Below are positions 1-12,360 of a stretch of 64,000 nt of DNA, in pieces. The DNA is from Tethya wilhelma. Its lineage: Eukaryota; Porifera; Demospongiae; Tethyida; Tethyidae. Under the pieces are notes generated by a model. The model searched no databases. It saw only the letters and a list, made by a program, of their open reading frames with translations, and was not told where the DNA came from. The DNA is taken from the NCBI GenBank assembly GCA_964030475.1, contig CAXIPT010000001.1, positions 4,338,849 to 4,402,848 of the forward strand, in the 5' to 3' direction. Both the position numbers and the translations under genes were made by a program. Every line of letters begins with the position of its first letter. Within the stretch, counting starts at the first letter, position 1.

Positions 1-3000
1 GATGTCAGTGCTGCAATTTAGTCCACTGAGTGTATCTCATGAAGGCATCTACACATGCCAGGCATCTGTTGATGCAAATGAAGTCAGCTACACTTTCACC
101 CTGTCTGTTGAAAGTAGGTCAGAGTATTGCACTCCTACAGGGTTGTAATACAGATCATTTCTATTAGGACAAGTTTTGAATGTGCAAATCTCCACAAATC
201 CTACTGGTACTGTACACGAGGCTTCGTCAACTCTCCGCTTAACATGTATTGTTGTGGGACAATTTTACTCTCCACTCACCTATCAGTGGACATCAAGTTG
301 TACTGGCAATTGTTTTGTGCTTGATGGAAATACCTCAAGCCTGGTCGAAAGTGCCCTTCACTCGACTGATTCTGGTAATCACTTCTGTTCTGTTGTTGAT
401 TCTCTTGGGAACCGTGGAATGGGCTCAATTTCCATCACAGTAGAGGGTATGTTAAGAGAATCACATTCAACATGAGGTAGTTCAGTGTCATGATATTTTA
501 TTCATGTATGAAATTGTATTCTTTAGGAGTGGGACTCAATTATGGTGACACTAGAGTTGAGAACAATACATTTGTTACAGCCAATAGTGATGGAATATTT
601 GAAGACATTCATTGTAGTTCTGGTTCAATGATATCTAATGTTGGCCAGTGGATCAGTCCAAGTGGTGTTGATCTTGCCAATATTAACAGTATTGATCCTT
701 TTGATATCACATTAGGTGATGCAAATGATCCAGGATCCCTAGTTGCTGAGCAAGCAAGTGGTCATCTGCTGACAGTTTTCAAGGAATCTACACTTGCCGC
801 ATACCAGATGAAAATGGAGTGCAGAACTATCTATTCTTGGGAATATATCTAAGTGGATTTAACAGTAAGTTTAGCAATTCTAATTCAGTTGCATGCATGG
901 TTATCATACAATTATTGCTTGATACCTATATATACAGCATCAGTGTCTATTGTGTCTCTTGAAAGAGACCCGTCATCTGGATCTGTGTTCACACTCAAAT
1001 GTGTTTCTTCTGGCTCACCTGCAACTCAAGTAACATGGACCAAGGATGGTGTTACACTTACCAATAGTAATGTGTATAAATCCATCCAAATTCTTCAAAG
1101 TGGAGCCACATCTACTTATTTCAATTTTCTTGAAGTACACTCTGGACCATATGGACTCCTTGGCGAATATGCCTGTATAGTTTCCAACTCAATTGGAACT
1201 GACATGAGAAGTATTGTAATTGAAGGTATAATTAGTTGATTTTTGTTCTTGTTTTGTTGTATACAGCATTATCTGATTGTCCTCCATCACAGGTATAAAT
1301 GTCAATAAGAGTGATCCTGTTTTTGCACTTGGAGAATCTGCATTACTCACATGTTCCTCTGACTTGGATGTAAACTCCATTGAGTGGATCTACAATCATC
1401 AGACTGTGCTTGTCTCGTACAGTGGCAATTCTTTACAGCTGTTGTTCAATCCAGTGTATGACAACATCCATAGTAGGGAGTACACATGTCGTGTCACTAG
1501 TTCTTATGGTGTTCAGGAAGAATCCGTACAAGTCTTTACAGAAGGTATGTGGTTCTTACCATTAATACTACTTACTATATATATAGTTGAGTTTCTTCCT
1601 TTATTATGCAATAGTTCCTATTGACGATGTACTAGTGTCTATTACAACTATGGGAACAATTGTAGCTGGACAGCAATACAGGTTAATCTGTACAGCTGTA
1701 TTTCCACCTGAGATTACCATACTTCCAAATGTGATTTGGCGAAACTCTGCTGGTGTTATCTCCAATGGTGATGGCATCACTATATCATCTGTATTGACAT
1801 CGTCTACAAATATTACCACCATTCTGACATTCGGCCCACTTCGTATTGCACACGGTGGACAGTTTAGCTGTAGGGCTACTGTCACCTCGGCAGCACCTCC
1901 TTATACTATCTTAAAGACATCGGAGGTTGATTTTGTTGTTCCAGGTACATACAAGCTTTTGTATTTCACATTTTCCCATAATAATGTGTCTGATTTTTTT
2001 TCAATTACAGTACTTGGTAGCCTTGCAGTCAGTATTTCAAGTGTACCTAACACTGGAAGTAATGTGTATCAAGTTGGATCACCTGTGACTCTTTTGTGTC
2101 AAGCAAGTGGTGGATATCCTCCTTTGACCTACAGCTGGAATTCCACATGCGCTTCAGGAGACTGTTTTGTCCTTGGTCAGACCTCACAATCGGTTACAAC
2201 AGGTGTTCTCTATTCTGGCGATTCAGGAATTCACATGTGTTCAGTTATTGATTACATTGGACTAACTGGAAGTGCAACTCTTCAGATGACAGCAATGGGT
2301 ACATGCCTAGTATATATATAACCCTATTGTCAGGTCTATGATTATGTGCATCACTATCTACTGTATAGGTGTTTCCCTTTATCTTAATGGAGTTGGCTTG
2401 GTTCAGAACAATAGTGTTGTTCATGCATCTGTCACTGGAAGAATTGGTCAACTACAGTGCATTTCTGGATCACAGTTATCAACCATTAGAACTTGGATTG
2501 CACCAGATGGAAGTATTCTTTCTGAACAAACAAATTCATCATTCATCATACAATCTGGTGGTCCAGGATATGTCACAATTGAACTTCAGAGTGGCTCAGC
2601 CCTGGAAACAGAAGATGAAGGAGTCTATACCTGTGTAATTCCTGATGAAAATGGAGTTCAGCAGTATCTATACATTGGATTGTATCTTAGTAGATTTATT
2701 GGTAAGTTATAAATATTGGTCTATTGTCTCTATTGTTCAAATTTTTCTCCTTTTTTTCAGTTCTCCCTCAAATAAGTTCCCTTCAGCTTGCTACTAATGC
2801 CGGTTCAGCTCTATCTTTGAACTGTACTTCCACTGGATCTCCTGCAGCAGTTGTGCTTTGGAGGAAAAATGATGTCGTCCTTGGTAGTAATGTAATGTAT
2901 ACAACAACACAGATATTGAGAGATGGAACTACAGCCACTTACGATAACCTACTCAGCATTGATGGTACTCCATCAAAACTCATCGGAAGGTATACATGTC

Positions 3001-6000
3001 TGGTTCAAGACTCTTTGAGGCGTAGCTCAGAACCATCAACACTCCAAGTTAGTGGTGAGTTCATCTGGATATATACTGGTGATAGAATTATAATTCTGAG
3101 GTTCTGTTTGTTGCCATTCACTATAGGCTTACAGATTAGTGGATTTGGAAGTAGTCTTACCGTTGGTTACGATGCAACCATTTCCTGTACATTTGACTAT
3201 GAATTCACTTCAATTGAGTGGCTCTCTGGTGATGATGTGATTGTGAGCACTACTACTACAGCCCAAGCTGACCTCATCTTCAATCCTGTGAATGATAGTG
3301 TTCACAATCAACAATATACATGCAGAGTTAGTACTGCTTATGGCACGCAAAATCAAACTATTACTCTACAAGTACAGGGTATGTGTGCTAATATAATTAT
3401 AATTATTTACTTTGTCATCGACTAAAAAATTATTGTAATTTCAGTTCCAGAAGAGTCTATTGTGGCATCCATTGCTTCATCAAACCATTTGCCTGTAGCT
3501 GGATACAACTATACACTCACATGCACTGCTGTGTTTGGCGATGGCTTTGAAAGTTCACCCATCATTTCTTGGATTGATCATTTTGGCTCTGTAGTAATGT
3601 CTGTTGGAGATATTTTAGTTTCTGGCCCAGTGACAATCGGGAATACCACTAGTCTATCACTGAGCTTTGATCCACTAAGAACATCAGACAATGGAACATA
3701 CACCTGTGTGAGTGTGATACCATCTACTCTACAGGATAGCCGTCTAAACACATCAGTGTCTCATTCTATCAGTGTCCGGCTTTGTAAGTACTCATGTCTT
3801 GTTGCACTGACAATGCATAATACTACTCACTATGTATGCATGGTTTGCTACTCTATATACAGCGTTTCCAATTATTATCACCATCACCAACACCATTGAC
3901 CCTGATCATGGTCCTGAATACTCTCCTGGGTCATCTGTTGAGTTGAACTGTACCTCTGAGGGAACAGACCGTACCACAGTCACAATGTGGAGCTCTACCT
4001 GTGACAGAAATTGTTTTGTACTCCAACAGTCAACAGCTGCATCTATTAGAAAAACTGTTTTACATTCAATAGACTCTGGAAACCACACCTGTATTGTCTC
4101 TGATGATGTAGGGCATTCTGGATCCAATGTGATTGAGATGCGTATTTCAGGTATGTGGTCTGCATGCACTATATATATATATATATATATTATAAAATTT
4201 ATGTTGATCATTTGATTGTTCAATGTGTTGTTTTTGCAGGTGTCGAGTTCTATTTCTTTGATCCTGGAAATGAGAGACCTTTGTCAAACAATAGCATCAT
4301 TTTAACAGACAACTTTGGCCAGATACCTCGTCTTCAATGCATTTCTGGTTCTCAATCATCAAACATTGGACAGTGGATTGCACCCACAGGTGATGATATC
4401 ACCTACAGGTCAACTGACTCATTTAGCATTGTACTTGGAGACAATAGTGATCCAGGTTATATTGAAGTGAGCCTAAATAGTGGACGATCAATAACATTCA
4501 GTGATCAAGGTGTATATGAGTGTCGTATTCCGGATGAAACAGGAACAACAGCATCCATCTTTGTAGGAATTTACCTCCAATTTTTATCCAGTAAGTTTCA
4601 TGGTGTATACTATATAGATTTTACTTGTGTGCATGGTTTTGTCTAAAATAATTACTGATGATTGCTTACTTTTTTCCAGGTCCTGTCCAGATTGTTTCTC
4701 TTAAAGAAGGCTCAACAAATGCCTCTTTCTCACTGAACTGCACATCTTCTGGTTCACCACCTACTTATGTGACTTGGAGTAAGGACGGAAATATCATATC
4801 CCCAAATGATACATTTGAAACTCTCCAAATCTTGAGAGATGCTGTACTGACCATTTATGACAACATATTGATTGTGGATGCTGAACTGGAAGAAGCCCTT
4901 GGAAATTACACATGTTCTATCAACAATTCCATCAGTGCAACTGTGGAAGAAACACTTGCAATCGAAGGTATTTCTACATTGTATATTATGGCAGCTGCTG
5001 TTGAATTGTATGTTAATGGTTACTTGTTGATATCTTTTAATAGGTTTAATGATAAATGGAAGCAGTCTAGTAAATGTTGGCCAGAATACATCAATCTCCT
5101 GCTCCATGAACTCCAATACTGAAATGATTGAGTGGTTGTATGATGGGGTTGTTGTGTCATCTTCACATAGCGAGGAAGTTGTTCTCACACTCACTCCTGT
5201 TCTGGACTATTTCCACAACAGAGAGTACATCTGTAGAGCTACTACATCCTACGGAACAATAGAACAAACAATCACATTGTCTGTTCAAAGTAAGTCCTTT
5301 GACTAATCACTGTCAAGAAGTAACACTTATTATGCTATTGTATCTGTTTGCACATAGTCCCTTCAACGGCAATGACAGTGTCAATCAGTACAACAGGAAA
5401 TTCAATTGCAGGAGAGATGTACAAACTTGAATGTACAGCTTCACTTGCAGCTGGAATTCAGTCAACACCTTTCTTTACGTGGTTTGACTCAAATAATAAC
5501 ACAGTTACAAGCAGAAACAGCATTATTGTTGGACCAGCAACTGCTACCTCACTACCACTTCAGTTCGGAGTACTGAGCATAACACAGAGTGGACAATATA
5601 CCTGCCAAGCTGCTCTTTATTTGCTAGCACTCCAGGCTCCCTTGTTTTCATCATCCAGTGTATACCTTGACGTACAGGGTAGGTGAAGTAACAATTAATT
5701 AAAAACACTCATCACAAAATCCTACTTTATTGTATACACCTCCCCCCCTCCCCATGCAATGCCATTTTAGCTGTGGAGCTGAATGTCACAATTGTCAGTA
5801 TGCCAGCTGGACCATTCATCAATGCTGCTGACTTGCTGGTTCTACAATGCCAGGCTTATGGTGGAACAGGAATCTACTCCTATCAGTGGTCCTCTAACTG
5901 TACAGGAAACTGCTTTTTGAATGCTCAGACAAGCTCTATTTTGACTCAAAATGCAGCCCGTGCTACTGATTCTGGACAGTATTCATGTCTAGTAACAGAT

Positions 6001-9000
6001 GGATCAGGGAATAGTGGAAATTCTTCCATTGTTATTGAAGTTACAGGTAATTTTATTTTTCATGCTAGCTTAGTACACTGTATGGTAGGAAAATCTTGTA
6101 GAGTCTAACTTTTTTGTGGAGATCTCTCGTCAACCTTTTTTTTATTGTGATTCACGAAACCACAAAGTTAGACTCCATAAATTAAACTTTCCCACTATAT
6201 GGTACATCTTAATCTTTTCTCAATGTAACTTTATCGACATTGGATTGTGTGTAGGTGTTGGGTTGTATGCTCCTGATAGTGCATCTCATATTCAGAACAA
6301 TACTATTCTTGAAGCTGACTCAAGTGGACGTCTTACTAGGCTACTCTGCCTATCAGGATCCAGATCATCTGCCGTTGGACAATGGATTGGCCCATCTGGA
6401 TCAGATCTAACTACAGTCCAGCAGGATCCATTTGATGTTAGTTTTGGAGATGGTAACAATCTAGGACAGTTGGTGGTTGAGACATCACCAACAAATCCCT
6501 CACTTACTGCAAATGATGAGGGTGTTTATTCATGTGCCATTCCTGATGAGAGTGGAGAGACCAGATACATGTTCATTGGAATATACCTAGCTGGCTTTTC
6601 TGGTCAGTAGTTAAGTTTAAGATGAAGTATTGAATTTGCTGGATTGTGTCTCTATATTATTTTGCTATAGTGTTACCAAGATTGTCTCAGTTGGAAATCG
6701 TTCGTTCCGCTAACCTGTCAGTACTGACCCTCAACTGTGTGTCAAGTGGATCACCTGCATCAACTGTCGTATGGACCAAAGACAATGTACAACTAAATGA
6801 CTACCCTACATACCAGCAGCTGGTAGATGGAACAACAGCTACCTACCATAACTTTCTGGAAGTCAATGACAGTCCTGATGAAGTACTTGGTACATATTCT
6901 TGTAGTATTCTCAATTCAATCGGAAGTTCTAATACTCAAATGCTAACAATACAAGGTATGTGTTTAATCTACAGTTAATATTACCATATACTGGTGCGTT
7001 TTTAAGCGCATCTTGCATATCGGTACTTATTTGTTGATAAACACTCATGCAAACAAAGTGTAAGTCTTCTGGCTCGTTATTAAGCGCACCATTGACTTTT
7101 GATACATAACGACGTACACTCCTGATCTGCAGCAGCATGTCATGCATTTTGAGCTGATTGTTTGCTGTTTTCTGCAGCACAGTGGGTGTGGCTATACTAT
7201 ATGCCACATGGATGTGTACTTTGAACTCTAATGATGCTTCTAATTGAAGCCCATTTATGACTTTATAGGTGCTTACTCGTATAGTAAGCGCATTGTGGAA
7301 ATAATGGCACATATGCTTAACAATGGGCCAGTACAATATTGTGTACCTTGAGGTTTCAAGCTAGTTGGTTCTTAATTGACTAATGCTAATATTGTTGTGC
7401 CTAATCATAGGAGTTCAGATAGCTGGAAATGATGAGCCTTTAATTCTGGGAGAAAGTGCACAGCTTTTGTGCTCCTCTGATCTCATTGTTGACAGCATTG
7501 AGTGGCTTTTCAATGATCAGGTTATTGTGCAAGCATCAAACAATAGTGTTAGTCTTCTCATTTCGGAAGTCACTGAAGGCTATCACAACAGGGAGTATGT
7601 GTGTCGTGTAACAACTCCTTCTGGTGTGGCTGAAATAAACACTACTATCTTCGTTAATGGTAGGGTATAGTTGTATTGATCACTATAAACCTTGAACTTT
7701 ATTTTTACTTAATCTGTAGCACCAGCATCTGCAATCAGTGTATCAATTTCTCCGGCTACTTCAGCTGTACTGGGTCAAGCTTATGCTCTTACCTGTGTGG
7801 TGTCCAAGCAAAACATCCTGTCAGCAACTGTGGACATTGTTTGGCTTGATCCAGATGGTGTTGAACTTTCCTACAGCACAGACAGTACTATTGATGGAAA
7901 TAACACAGTTATTTATACTGTAACAACAGAATTTGATCCTCTACGTTTGTCCCACAGTGGAGTGTATACTTGCCAAGCATCTGTTGTGGCCTCTGTGTCA
8001 TTACTGGGCCTAAGCAAGTCTGCATCAACTCCTATCAATATTCAAAGTAAGCCATGTTATTGTATTTAACCTACTGTTTTTTTTTTACCTCAATCTGCCT
8101 GTCTTTAGTTCCTCCACCAAGAGTGAACATATCTACAGTTCCAGCCAATGAGCCACTTTATGCTGGAAGCAATCTGATGGTGATTTGCTCTGCTGAGATC
8201 ACTACACCATCTGTTGATTCACCAATCTCTGTCTCTTTCACTTGGCTGAAATCAGGAGATCCATTGAATAATGATGGCAACCATACCATGGTCTTGGACA
8301 CTGTACAATCAAACAGCCTCACGTATCAATCAACTGTGGAGCTAATGTCTATCATTGTTGGTTTGGATAGTGGAGCATATGTGTGTGAAGTTGAGATAAA
8401 TGCCAATCCAGATTCTGTGTATATTCAAGGTACTACCCACTCTGCTGTACTACCAATATCAATACAATGTAAGTTTTACTGACTGCATGATTATTGCGTT
8501 TGCTGGTTCACAATTGCTGTGTGTCCTTTTTCCTTTAGTGCCCACAATCAGTGTTGTTGTTGATCCTACCTTGGTTACCCTATTGGACGTTGATCCCTAT
8601 AATATGCTTTTAGTTTCTTGTAATGCAACACTGCCAAGATCAGTTGCAATAGCCAAAACTATCATGTGGAGTCAAGTATCACAGGATGGAGTAGCAGCAG
8701 TACTAAGTCACAATGGAAACAATGCTAATATCACGAACATTGGCTTAGACAATGCAAGCAGTACAAGTGTTCTCTCAACAATTGTGAATTCTGCTGGACA
8801 GTGGAGATATGTATGCAATGCAAGTCTACAACTACTAAATGACCCCCTGATATCTTATACTTCTCCAGCAGAAGTCACTGTTAAAGGTAAAGTTTCATTT
8901 CGTATTTGTTTTCTATGAGTGTTAATTTTTTAATAAATTTTTATCCTTCTCTATAGGTATGTCTGTTCCTCTGCAAATGACAGGTATTGTGGTAACCAGC

Positions 9001-12000
9001 ATAAGCTCGGATCGATTGGAAATGCAGTGGATTGTCCCTGTTGTTGCATATACTCCAGAAGTTTACTCTGTAGTCTATGGTATTTTGCCCACTCAACTCA
9101 ACTACACTAGTGAAATGGTTGCTGGTGGAGGTGATATATCTGCTACAAATCAAGTGTACTCAGTTGTTTTGAGTGGTCTGCAACCCAACACCACCTATTA
9201 CTATCAAGTGGTGGCAACAAACAGTATTGGAAGCAACTCAAGCATTATTGAAGAAGTAACAACTCCATTGCCAGGTCAGTACATGGTTTTTATGATATCT
9301 AATGTACAGTTGATGGTCTTTGTGTATTAGTTTTGATGGCATTAGTAACTCAAGAAGGAAATTCTACTGCTGGAGAATCTCTCACTTTGAATTGTACTAT
9401 TACCAAAGCAGAGAATGTCACTGGTTCTGTAAGCATTCTTTGGATTGGACCGACTGGTAGTCCTGTTTCTATTGACAGGCTAGGGGATCCCATTACATCT
9501 GGTTTAACCACAACTGTGACCCTACAATTCACATCCATCTATACATCAAATGGAGGGCAATATACCTGTCGAGCTAGTTTGTTTACAGGGGAAACAGAAC
9601 AATTCTTTGTCTTAGCAAGTACCGATGTTTTTGTACAAGGTAATTTTCTTGGCATTTAGATAATTTTCTTCAATATGATAAAATACTTGTATATTATAGT
9701 TCCCGCTCCTTCTATCAACATTAATGGACCTGTTGCTGATGTACTCTATGCTGGAACTACTCTCAACTTGGTATGTATGATCGAGCTACATTTTTCAATT
9801 GATACTGCAGTTAGGGTGGACACCGTTTGGAGAAAAGGTGGAGAAGTCTTTGAGAATCATAGTCGTACTATTGTCTCGGCCCTTCGAGAGGTGCAGCCAT
9901 TGATTTATGAAACAACTCTCAACATTGCTCCTTTAAGTGATTTGAGTGATAGTGGTCTGTACAGTTGTGAAGCTAGGACAATTAATTTCACTCAAAACTA
10001 CGTAGACTTTGCCATTGGCTATCAGTCACACGTAGTAAGCATTGAAGGTAATTGATTCAGACTTAGAATTGACTTGATTCAGAAGTGTACTGTCATACAT
10101 TTTATTCCTTTACACATGCAGCTCTTCCAGTACCCACTGTCTCAATTACTGATGAAGGTGATCAGCAAGCAGGGAAAAACTATAGACTAATTTGTACAGT
10201 ATCATCTGTAAGTGGACTGTTTGATGATGCCATATGGACAGCCTCTTGGTATGACAACAGTGGGAACCTGCTGCAAAATGAAAACATCCTCACGACAAAT
10301 ACTCGTGCATCTCTAGTATTGGAGTTTGGACCCCTCTACTCATCACATGGAGGAGTATATTTGTGCAATACTTCTATTGTCATCCCAGATACGGCAGAAG
10401 CAAAGAGGAATGCAATGTATTATGCTGTGAATGTGCAAAGTAAGCCAATTTCTGTGATTATCCACCATATTATTTTTTTGCCTATGTATTTATAACGCTT
10501 ACTATTTAACAGTTCCACAACCGAACATCAGCATTAGCAGTTCACAAACTGACAACTATTTAGCTGGCATGCTCCTGGAGCTCATGTGTGTCATTGAGAT
10601 TGATCAACTTGTTGACTCTGATATTGGTGTCACTGTACAGTGGCTAGTCGATGGAACAAGAGTGAATGACAATTCTCGTATTAGATTTTTACCCACAGTG
10701 TTAACTGGAAACTCTCAGTTCAGCACAAGTTTGCAATTTGGTACTTTAAGCAGCACACTTGATAGTGGAATCTACACTTGTGTAGCAACAGTTTACTCTA
10801 CCGAACCAGGTGTCTTGATTAGGAACAGCACTGGGACAGCAATGTACACAATCACTGTAATAGGTATGTGGCAAACTTCATGTATGTGTAAAATTTCACA
10901 GTGATGTTGACATGTCCTTTTCATTTTAGATCCAGTACTCTCTGTGATGCTATCACCATCAGAATATAGTGGCATTGATGTGAGCCCATTCAACATGTTC
11001 ACTCTAATGTGTAGTGTTAGTACACCTAACGAAATCATTCCCAACTTTGTGGTCAACTGGTATCATGGAGAAAGGCAGCTAGATAACAATGAAGCAGATG
11101 TATTTATCACAGAGGAAGCTGATAGTGAAGACAATGTCTTACTGAGTGTGCTCTCGGTAGCCAATACAGGTAGCGCTGATTCTGGACAATATCGTTGCAG
11201 TGCTATCCTCAATATTCCTCAATCCACTACTGTGGTGAACAGTCAGAGTGCTACAATCATGATAAGTGGTATGTTTCTTTACACCATAGTCTAAGTTTAC
11301 ATATCCCATGACAACCACTGGTGGTACATCATGCAGCTGTTGTTTATTTATATAGTAACTGCATTACATTAAAGAGTCATCTGTACTGTGATGTTGTGTT
11401 AGTATAGTCCTAGACCCCGCCTCTTTTGCCAGCAAAAAATGGGCGGGTCTAGAAAAACTGACACACTTCAGGTGAAAATCTGGAATGCAATAAAGCAAGG
11501 TCACGAGCTACATAGACGATCTATCGTATGTACATGTATGCTAGCTGTTCATGTCATTTCACACCGTGCATTCAGAGGCTCAGTCAGTTTTAGAGGCTAT
11601 GCCCTTTTTGGACATTACTTGGTCTTTTGTTGATGCTATTAACGGTGAGACAACTATGACTATGGAACAAGCTGTTTGATTTCTTCTTAGGATGTCAAAT
11701 ATCCATAGCAATTAAGCAGCTGTAATACAAACTGGGCCAGAACCAGTTATAGCAGTGCTACAAATAGCTCTCTGCCCCTAAAACTGCAACAATACCATAT
11801 CTTGTTTTTCTTTAAGAAAGGAGTAGTCAAGCCACCTAACTGCTTTGAGGCTACTTCTTTTGCATGATGTCACTTTTTCTTGCTGGTTCCATTATACAGA
11901 CTGAATCATAATCATATGACACAAACGATCTGATTGGCTCTGGCCATTTTGAGCACAGAATGCCGGAAGTGTGCCAGTTTTTCTAGACCCCTATTTTTCG

Positions 12001-12360
12001 CTGGCAAAAGAGGCAAGGTCTAAGACTAGACTAATGTAATGTATGGTTTGTCTCCTTTGTGTGTAATTTCTTCCCTCCTACACATGTCAGAAAAGCTGCT
12101 GCTAAAAGGTTTTCTTCCTCTGTCATTCAGGTCCTATGCCTCCACATGCTCCAACAATACTAAATGTGGAAGCTGGTACTACACAGGCAACAATTAGCTG
12201 GAGAATACCAGGAATTGTGTATACTCCAGAGAACTATTCTATTTTTCACGGAGCTATGAATGTCAATATTACACAACTATTCACTGACATACCACAAGGA
12301 CTTGACCACAGGTCCATCGATCTGGCTCAATGTTCTGTGACAGAGAGAAGCACATCATGA
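1..12360 (+). CDS. Giant multi-Ig/FN3 extracellular protein, 5' end outside window, 3' end truncated
   Basis: The coding sequence is already open at base 1. I read about 30 phase-1 exons, almost all one domain each: 1-113, 168-446, 527-864, 938-1225, 1293-1544, 1615-1944, 2011-2298, 2369-2701, 2761-3054, 3127-3378, 3445-3783, 3863-4150, 4240-4590, 4680-4967, 5044-5289, 5358-5678, 5771-6046, 6255-6602, 6671-6955, 7411-7659, 7720-8046, 8109-8468, 8539-8886, 8957-9274 (FN3), 9331-9639, 9700-10047, 10122-10439, 10513-10863, 10930-11268 and 12131 onward (FN3). Ig domains show the usual Cys, core Trp and DSGxYxC signatures; the first FN3 has LQPNTTYYYQV. Uniform phase 1-1 exons allow domain shuffling. 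No signal peptide, transmembrane segment or anchor is in the window. The last FN3 loses its pattern after about 12300 and stops at 12360, and the third listed exon has a frameshift. Role as a surface or secreted adhesion/recognition protein is inferred from the domains. The family is confident, the specific function unknown. Confidence 0.85.
168..8046 (+). repeat. Four tandem copies of a five-exon, five-Ig-domain block (A-B-C-D-E)
   Basis: Exons recur in a fixed order. Type A carries an extra Cys pair (SSCTGNCFVL-like) and DSGxHxCSV. Type B starts GVGL-x-NN and has a CISGSQSS...GQWI-P-G core, ending IPDExG...IGIYL. Type C has LNCxSSGSPAxxVxWxKD. Type D has IEWLxND...HNREYTCRV. Type E has AGxxYxLxCTA and L-F-PLxxSHxGxYTCxA. 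Units lie at 168-1944, 2011-3783, 3863-5678 and 5771-8046, each roughly 1.8-2.3 kb. Exon 1-113 is the end of a type E, so at least one more unit probably lies upstream. The exons after 8046 do not follow the pattern. The regular order implies duplication of whole five-exon blocks rather than of single exons. Confidence 0.85.
527..864 (+). other. Frameshifted type-B Ig exon in the giant Ig gene
   Basis: The exon opens in frame (GVGLNYGDTRVENN). Up to about base 765 it matches the type-B exons at 2369, 4240 and 6255. In that frame it then reads a family-unlike tail and hits a stop at 850-852. In the neighbouring frame the bases from about 766 encode the expected conserved end (GIYTC, then IPDENGVQNYLFLGIYLSGF) and reach a normal donor at 865. 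The break lies near 761-772 and is equivalent to a net loss of one base. It could be a sequencing or assembly error, an allele, or a real inactivating mutation. Confidence 0.75.
11403..12036. mobile_element. MITE-like element with ~60-bp terminal inverted repeats inside the last intron of the Ig gene
   Basis: The left end near 11405-11465 contains gcctcttttgccagc and ggtctagaaaaactg followed by acacactt. The right end near 11965-12033 is the reverse complement of the same series, with a few mismatches. The roughly 500 bp between the arms holds no convincing coding frame. This is the structure of a non-autonomous DNA transposon. It explains why this intron (11269-12130, 862 bp) is by far the longest in the gene. 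Confidence 0.75.

Noticed and set aside
6956..7410. Open frame on the minus strand within a longer Ig-gene intron
   Set aside because: No recognisable domain; the intron has repeated taagcgca words and may contain an old repeat, but I could not define its ends.
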